Assembly: GCF_963855985.1 (NCBI RefSeq)
Contig: NC_087092.1
Coordinates: 13,826,001-13,890,000, forward strand
Source of the DNA: Ostrinia nubilalis
Lineage: Eukaryota > Arthropoda > Insecta > Lepidoptera > Crambidae
Direction of reading: 5' to 3'
DNA length: 64,000 bases
Numbering within the stretch: the first letter of the stretch is position 1; every line of letters begins with the position of its first letter. The notes below the pieces were generated by a model, which ran no database searches, had not been told where the DNA came from, and saw only the letters and a program-made list of their open reading frames with translations. Both the position numbers and the translations under genes were made by a program. Below, piece by piece: positions 35,212 to 44,200 of the stretch.

Positions 35212-38200
35212 CTGGAAAGGAAGACGAGACTTTAATATGAATCATCATCATCATTTCAGCCATAGGATGTCCACTGCTGAACATACGTCTCCCCCAATGC
35301 TTTCCATGTTGATCGATTGGTAGCGGCCTGCGTCCAGCGCTTTAATATGAATAGACAATGAGTATACACATTACCGCGCCCGTATTCACAATGATTACTA
35401 TGAGGTCTCCCAGTGCGCGTGGACGCACAGGGTCACACACGAACCAATCACAGAGCTCTATTCAACGCTGTGCGTTCGTTTTGCTGGTTCACTTAATTAA
35501 AACAAGAATCGTTTGTGAATATGAGCGTAAGCTTAGCAGCTAATGCTAAGCTTGATAAGATGCTAAATCTTATGCAGTTGTAACAGGATGTGGCATTGAC
35601 AACAAGTGAATTCGCCTGGCTGTGGCTGCCAGTAAAACTTATTATGACGGTGTATGGGTATCCGCGCTCTAAGCAACCAAGAATGATCATATTATACCGG
35701 ATTGGCTACGGCAGCCAGTCAACTGTACCATTACAATACAATAATACAATATTTACATAAGCGGATGTCTGCAGTTGAATGTACTTGACCAACTTTTAAA
35801 TCGTGCCAAAAATGATAACAAGAGAAGTAGACAGTGTAAATTATATGCGGTTCACGAAACTTTTATCTTCCGTGTTGCTGCCAGTGAATTTCTAGCATTG
35901 TCCAGCGCCCTCTACCGGCGCTCTAATAACAAGTACAAGTTAGTTACAAATCATACTTATTGATTGCAATCAAGTAGTCTAGCTCATAATTATGCTCACG
36001 TGTAGATAATTATGGACAAACGTTAAGTCCCGATAAAAAACATATTACCAGAGCCGTAGTCAGCCAGAAACGTCAAACGTTTCAGTATTCGGCAGTTAGA
36101 TCCTCGTTAACACCAGGAATTTATTTACCTTTTCTGATAAAAGCTTGTTCTCCAGGAATGAGAATGCCGAGCTCCTTCATGACGTCGTAGTTGACAGACT
36201 TGTTGTTCTTGAAGTTCTCAATGCTGAGATGGCTGCAGAGTTTATCCACCTCCTCGTCACTGAAGTTCTTGTTGAGGAACCTCGCGACACGACGCACGGC
36301 GGTTGGTAAGTCCTATAAATTAAATTTATTGTAGTTAAGTACCTTATCAACAGTGTTTACTACCCATTACCAGTCATGTCGTCTCGTTCTATCGCAAGGA
36401 ATCACCATTTGATGAGAGCGAGAGCAACAACGGAAATGGATAGTTACTTAACACTGGCCGGTAGTAGACCGTCAATATTACTAGATCACAACATTAACTT
36501 CCTACTGACTGACAATTCAGCCCCGGATCTAGGGGGGGGCAAACCGGGGCACCTGCCCCGGGCGGCAGTTTCAGAGGGCGCCAAAATCAATTTAGTACAT
36601 TCTGTATTAACCTAGTTGGCAACACTGATAGCGTACGTATCTCTGCCGGGGGAATCCCCGTATGTCACATACGGGGATTCCCGGCAGAGACTCACATGTA
36701 GAACTAGAGGCTACACGAACCGAGCCGAATAAACCTGTACGTCAAGGGACTATCGTTGTTTGTTTATGTGATTGATTGCGTGTGCGAGTAATTATAATAA
36801 TTATTAGCGAAACTATTGACTTAAACTACACCGTATTGGAAATAAACGCCTTACGAAATAATAGGTAAGTAATAAAAATAATATTATAAATCATATTAAT
36901 TATATTATCTTTTCGATCCTATTGCTGTTCCTTAATGTATTATGTAATTGATGAAGTGTCTATAACTCATGTTTTGCTGGGCTCCGTAATTCAGTTACTT
37001 ACCATAATATATATTATGAATATTTAGTAAAATATATATATAGTAAAATATATTATGAATATTTTTTAGGTTGTAAAAGATCAACGATGAGCGCACCGAG
37101 AAAAAAGCTTTCTGGGGCTGAAAATAGAAAAAGAGCTAAAGATAAATTTGAAGACGTAAATAAATCTGCTTCTAAGATGAGAAAATGACGAAGCGGCTCC
37201 ATCGTCAAGTTCCACTGATACTTCGGATACGGTTTCAGGTATTTCCAATAACTCTTGTAATTTGGACACTCAAGTTGATTCGACAAATCAGTTGAAGCTT
37301 CAAGGTTCAGATGATGGCAAACAGTATCATTCGTCTGTGTTATCTCAGCAGGGAGATAACGTTCAACTAGCATCTAGTGACTTATTGCAGTTGAGCAGCA
37401 AAGACGAAATCATAGATTTAATGGATCCAGGTACATGGCCGAGCCAAGAGAAAATTACAGATCAACAAAGGTCATTTTTGAGTAAACAAGCTGTATTACT
37501 AAATAATGAACATCCAAATAACATAGACTTTAGGTCCACTGAACGCAACGGTAGGCATTTGACACATAACATGTGGTTCGGAACAATGGCAAATAAGGAA
37601 ATTATTAAAAGATCCTGGCTTGTTTACTCGAAAACAAAAAATGCACTTTACTGCACTGTCTGCAAGTTATTTGCCAGCACTTCTACATCAGCGTTGTGTA
37701 CAGAGGGTCTCATTAATTGGAAAAAGACTTTAGAAAGATTAACTGAGCATGAAGTATCACAAACGCATAAAGAATGTTTTATTAAGTGGAAAACCCGCCT
37801 GCAGCAAATGAAATTGTGCCAGGGCATTGATCGCGATATAGAGCAATTAATTCACTCTGAGAAAAAAAAATGGAGACATATTCTACATGTAGTAATGGAC
37901 GCTGTCATGTATCTTGCCACAAACTGTCTTTCTTTTAGAGGTACTAAAGAAACACTGAGTGATCTCACTGAAAATTTTCCTCAACCTAGTCAAGGAAATT
38001 TTCTTAATTTGGTATGTCTACTTGCTAAATACGATCCTACTCTCAAGTATCAGTTAGATCACGTCAAAAAAGGACAGGTATCCTATTTGTCGAAAACAAT
38101 TCAAAACGAAATAATCGATATGATGGCAAAAAAAGTTCGAAATACCATTATCAATGAGATCAAGGAGGCCAACTACTTTACCATCATGTTTGACTGCACT

Positions 38201-41200
38201 CCAGATATATCTCATTCAGAACAAATGAGCCAGATTATTCGGTATATAAAAATAACAGAAACTGGATGCACTATTAAGGAAAGCTTTATTGATTTTATTG
38301 AAGTAGATGGAAAAACTGGAGAATATATCACACAGCAAATTCTAGAAAAACTAGAAGATGATGGTTTGGATATTCAAAAATGCCGCGGACAATCTTACGA
38401 CAACGGATCTAATATGGCTGGCGTATACAAAGGCGTCCAATCCAGAGTTATGCAAATGAACGAGCTGGCAATGTTTGTACCTTGTCTAGCACACTCTTTA
38501 AATCTTGTGGGCGTGCATTCAGCGTCATCATGTCCAGAAGCAGTTAACCTATTTGGGCTTATACAAAAACTTTATTGTTTCTTTGTTGGATCCACCACGC
38601 GATGGAAAATAATGCAAAAGTGTACTAAAACAAACTTAAAAGGAAGTAGTCAAACCAGATGGTCAGCTAAACACCAAGCTGTTACTGCTCTATTAAATAA
38701 TTTACCGGAAGTTGTCAAAGCTCTAGAAGAAATTGAAGAATCCTCTTCAGCCGCAGAATCGAAGTATGAAGCTAGTCATTTACTACATGCGATGATGGAT
38801 TTCGAATTTATCCTCAACTTATCAATTTGGAATAATATTCTTCGAGAGATTAATAGAGTGAACGTTGAAATACAAAAAGAGGATATTATCTTGCCGCGTT
38901 CTGTGATGATAATGCAAGGTCTTGTTAAGATCATACAGGGAATGAGAGAAAAACCAATAGAACATTGGATCAAAGAAGCTGCAACTATATCAGAAAAATT
39001 GAAAATAGAGCCAGTCCTTCAAAATAAACGAATTTCCAAAAAGAAAAGGCAACACGACGAATTCTGCGAAGATGAATCAAGAACTCTAGACCCAAATGGG
39101 CTATTTTCCAAAGATATAAAAGTAGTATTTGACAGAATTTTAACAGAAATAGAAACAAGGGTAGAGAGCGCAAAGAGTCTACATGAAAATTTCGCCTTCC
39201 TCAGTGGTCACGCGTTTTTAAATATGTCGACTGATGATCTGCAGAAAAATGGAGCCGAAGCCGATCTAGCACGAAAATATTCAAAAGACTTGAATGCAGT
39301 TGATTTTTGCCAGGAACTTTCTGTATTCAAAGACCTAGTAACAGAAATTAATGAAAAATCAAGTGCATTCGACCTGTTACAACATCTGTGTAAGAATGAC
39401 TTGCAAGAAGCGTTTCCTAATGTTAGTATAGCTTTAAGGATATACTGCACATTACCGACGACATCTGCAAGCTGTGAGCGAAGTTTCAGCAAACTGAAAA
39501 TAATTAAAACCTATCTGCGTTCAACAATGAGCCAAGAACGTTTATCTAGCCTCGCGATTCTAGCCATTGAAAATAAAACTGCCTTTGAAACGGACTTTGA
39601 TGAGCTAATAGATTCTTTCGCGGAAAAGAAAGCACGCCGTGTGAAGCTGTAGAGGTAGTAAGATAAGAGAGAAAAAAAAACGATGAGAAAAATTAAAACA
39701 AAGTCTTGATTATCAGTTGCCTTGTTATATGATTGCTATATTTAATTTGATGTCACACCTAAGAAAAAGTTATTAGTAATAGATAATAAAGAGTACAAAT
39801 TTATTAAAGAGTATTCTTTCGATCACCAATAATGCCACATATTATAATATTAGTGTTAATCAAACGCTCACGAGAGGGGGCGCTATATCAAGTTCTTGCC
39901 CCGGTTCGAAAAAATCGTAGATCCGGGGCTGACTGACATACACGTATTTATTCACTTTGTTCACTGACCTTGGAAAGTTCTTCGTAGAACAGGAATAGCA
40001 TATGAGGATGATGTCTTTGTTCCCATGCTTCTTTCAGGTGTTCGAAATAGGGTGTCCAGTGATCTAAAACAGTAAATTCTTGTTAGAATAGTTAGCTATC
40101 ACTGTCGACATACCATTTAATTGAACAAATCCTAGCTACTTAGCATTTCGAGTGTAAACCGGCTTTGCACTGCATTCCATTATTAATCTCTTGGTAATGA
40201 AACAAGACTTATAGTAAGTATACGGAAAGATAAACTCACGCAAATCTTTAATGAAGAATTTCCAATAAGTTTTGAAGTCGCCGACATATCCTTGCGTCCT
40301 TATTAGTCTGTTTAGGTGATAGAAGGAAACGGCCACGTCTCTTGGATCCCTGGCCACGTATACCACGCGCCCTGTATTGAGGAGGTTGGGGGGTAGTAAG
40401 GACATAGGCAGGTGCGTTTTCACAAAACGCGGGGATGGCGCAAGGGCGAGCTGCTCCGTGCCAGGCTGCGTCACAATTTCCAGAAGTTCCAATTTCCTTT
40501 CACTATGACTGTTCTCTTCTTTAAATCTCTCCTTCATTATTGGGTGAACGAATACTGAAAATCTAGACAAGAGTTTTGTTCATCAATTATTAGTAAGTTT
40601 ATTCTGCTGTCAGCAACGCTTTTATGCTCAATTTTTTAATCAATTTGTTAATGTTGTGTTTCTTGTAAGGTGTCAATCAAGGCGTGGGGTAAAAGACGAA
40701 TATCTTAGGTATCTATTTTTGTGTAGCGATAACAAATTATTACCTACATATTACTTTACTTGGATGGAGTCCGTGCAAATTGGTGGGTTGTTATGTTATT
40801 AGACGAATTATACCTCAGTATATCTTATTCTTGTACCTAGCCAATCATTTATTCAGCTCTATGTTAATGTTGGTAGAGTACCTATAGTTAGCAAATAATT
40901 GACTGATATTTCACGCGCTTTGTGCCCTTCGGAGAGTGAATTGAGCAAGACTGGGTAGAATTTCGTAATACCCACCTACTTACATAATTCACTACGGCGC
41001 TACTAGTATACCTACTGTTAAAGGAATAATATGCAATTATCTACTGGCATTCTCAAATTAATACTCACTCTAAAAATGGATATCTCTCCGTTAGAGGTAT
41101 AGCATCCGATGTGGCGTAATCTAGATCATTAGCAACCATCCAAACTAATTCTTGAGTCCATGTTGTTCCTGAAATCATAATGACTTTAGGTACTCTACCT

Positions 41201-44200
41201 GCATTTGTAAACGCACAGTAACACCACAATTTTAGTAACTTTCTATGAACTGTAGCAACACAAGGATTTGTCTCACTGGATGTAGTCTGCGATCATTGTC
41301 CTTTATGTGACGTGTCCTTTATAAAAAGTTCAGAAGATTTTGCTAAGTTTCTTGTGCCAGTTTAGAAAATAAACTGTCAAATAATGAAAGCTACCGACCT
41401 GACCGAGGATAGCTTGCTATGAATATGTCCGTTGGTCTAAGTGGCATGTTGTAGATGTTAGCAGCTTCTTGTCTGTATTTATGAGGGAGGAAGTATCCTT
41501 TAGGCCCGACACGCACGAAGCCAGTCAGTTCTCCTGCAATAAAAAAAACAGCTGTAGCGTAAAAACAAGAAGAAAACCATTCAAAATAAATGAGCAGAAT
41601 TATTTGATAGGGTGGGCGCATGGGCGTTAGGTTTAATTTCTAGGTAGTAATACGGAAAATACGTTGGGTAAATAATGTGACTGATGCAAAAGAATGTTTC
41701 CTTAGTGGACTACATAAGTAGCTATATGCAAGTGCATCATAAATATCTTGTTATTTTATGGTATGACTAGCTTTTGCCCACAGCTTCACCCGTGTGAAAT
41801 TTAGTTTGTTTACAGATCGTCATAAATTATAGCCTAGTAAGTATATGTTATTCTTAAACTATAATACTGCAAAGTTTCAGTCAGTCAAAAATCCGTTCAG
41901 TAGTTTTTGCGTGTAAGAGTAACAAACATGTTAACATCCAGACATCCATACAAACTTTCGCATTTATAATATTAGTAGGATGGTAACAAAAACATTCGTA
42001 AACTTTACTTGCTTGACCTTTTACAAGAATTGGATGATGGAGGTCACCGTGAGTGGATCCTCCAATGAAGAGGACTGCAATGAAAAATTTCAATCAGATG
42101 TTGTTGGTTCATGACATTGAACTAATGTTATTATGTGGTAGAGTCATACATTCACGCAAAAAATACACGTTAGGTAGTCACTTAAAATGGGCCTTCGTCT
42201 GAATAACTTCTTAAAGTATGAAAAAACAGTATGTCGTTCATTCTTCCTTCGTGTATAAAGTACCTAAGTTTTCTTTATAAACACAGTGTATGTAATAGGT
42301 ACATCTAAGTTTCACAACTTAACATAGTGCAATCTTTGTTGTTGTTTACGTAACCTTACAATATCATATCACAGTGCATATATTTATATACCTGAACAGG
42401 CCTATTCTATTTTAAGAAAAAAAATGAGAGCTGATAAGTTATTTAAAACAACTTTTATCTCAAAAGCTTTATTGCCAATTACTTAGGTCGAACAGAGTCG
42501 GTCGAGTTCCTGGTTAGGCACAAAAAGAAACCTTGAAAATCACCTATTTACTTCCTTACTTTGATCGATAAAATAAAATAAGTAAGTAAGTTTGAATCAT
42601 TGTTTTGTTTATTTTTTATGTAATCAAATTATTGTTTGGTATTAGAAGTAATTACAATGCGGCAATGTATTAATATAAGTAATTTTTAATAAAGGCTTTT
42701 TATCCACACCTATACTTTCATATCTTTTTTGCAATAGGTAAGACCAACTGCATACTTTGCACTTTATCGTGGTATTATCAATCATTCATTTGTAATCAGC
42801 CCCCCTAGACAAAACGCACTTTTTGATCGAATCGAAAATCGAATCCGTCAAAACTCCATACAAAAAAGGGGCTTTTCGACCACTTATCGACTGGTTTGCG
42901 ATTTTAATTTGCACTTTGTCTAGACCCACAGGTGACCTGTGGGTCTAGACAAAGTGCAAATTATAATCGCAAACCAGTCGAAAAGTCCCTTTTTTGTATA
43001 GAGTTTTGACGGATTCGATTTTCGATTCGATCAAAAAGTGCGTTTTGTCTAGCCGTAGCAGCTACCCGCTGTATGTGTCAATGACTGGAACGATAAGTGA
43101 CATGGGTGAGGTACAGTGGGTGAGGTAGGCGCTAATAAATAGCACTAGTATTGTAATTTAGAGCTAACGTATGTGCCTAGATGATGTAGATACCTACTCA
43201 CTCTTGTTATTAACATGATATAAAGAATTTATAATACTCAGTAGTTTACTTTTTTACTCCTGAACTTAGGATGAGTAATAGATGAATTCATTCGGAAAAG
43301 CGTACATAAATACCTACAACGATTCCTGCTTTACTATTTACGAAGGTTTAAAGGAAGTCCAAGTAAACATTATCTAAGTACCTACTATATAGTACCAGTA
43401 GTACTAGTAGTATCTATTTGTGGTAGGGACTACTTTACTACGACAAACGTGTAATTTAGTCATCACACATGTTTATCTCGACTGCACTGTAATAATGTGT
43501 TGAGTACAGTAGAAGTATCGTACATACTCTACATAATTCATATTCATTCATAAGGTCAATTAAATGAGACTGCACTAAGGCTTGGTTGCACCATCTTACT
43601 TTAACTTTGACAAACATCTGTCAAACTCCATACAAAAAGCACCGGTTATCGTCATAGTTACTGTCAAATTAAGATAGTGCAACCCACCCTTAGTTAGTAT
43701 CCTGTCGTATTATGTCGAGTATCTATATCTACGAGTATGTAGAGCTAAAGGTGTGTTGACTGTTTTTTTATTACGGTTTCATTTAACTGAAATAATCTAT
43801 TACAAATTCAAAGGTTGATAAAGTGTATTACAAATGCAATTCCAATAAAAGCTACCCAATAAGTAAGTAAAAGATACACTCGACAGCAAATAAATCGCAC
43901 CAGCCGCGACGCGAACTTTAAAGATTTTCTTTTGACACAATAATGGTGCCCCAACAATATTGGTGTTATTTGAAAGCCCAATAAATATCCTCAAAGAAAA
44001 ACACATTTAATTTCTTAATAAATGATTAACATATACCATAAATGTGACTTGAAAAAAGACCTCACTTTGGGCTCACCTCTGGGATCAATTAGACCAAATT
44101 TTATGGTTATAAAACCAAATAATGATCACACGTGTCCTCTTTAACAGATGGATAGCGATTAATCCCAACTTAACAGTTTTATAGCCATAAAAGTTGGCTC

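Larger units (their letters stand above)
36518..39931 (+). mobile_element. hAT transposon, near-complete, in SULT A intron 5
   Basis: The ends are inverted repeats: CAGCCCCGGATCTA at the left and its complement at the right (39918-39931), with further paired GCCCC/GGGGC blocks inside. CAG ends are typical of hAT. The flanks carry ACTGACAA (left, two bases off the end) and ACTGACAT (right), an imperfect 8-bp target duplication. The internal gene is a hAT transposase on the opposite strand to the host gene. Length is 3414 bp. Confidence 0.85.

Noticed and set aside
40555..40562. TTTTCAG acceptor for SULT A exon 4
   Set aside because: Using it shifts the frame; the upstream TCTAG keeps E-F-S-V-F and matches the expected phase.
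41881..42093. 70-codon - strand frame in SULT A intron 1, starting like a signal peptide
   Set aside because: Most of it is the complement of a standard RTE tail; it does not join any SULT exon in phase.
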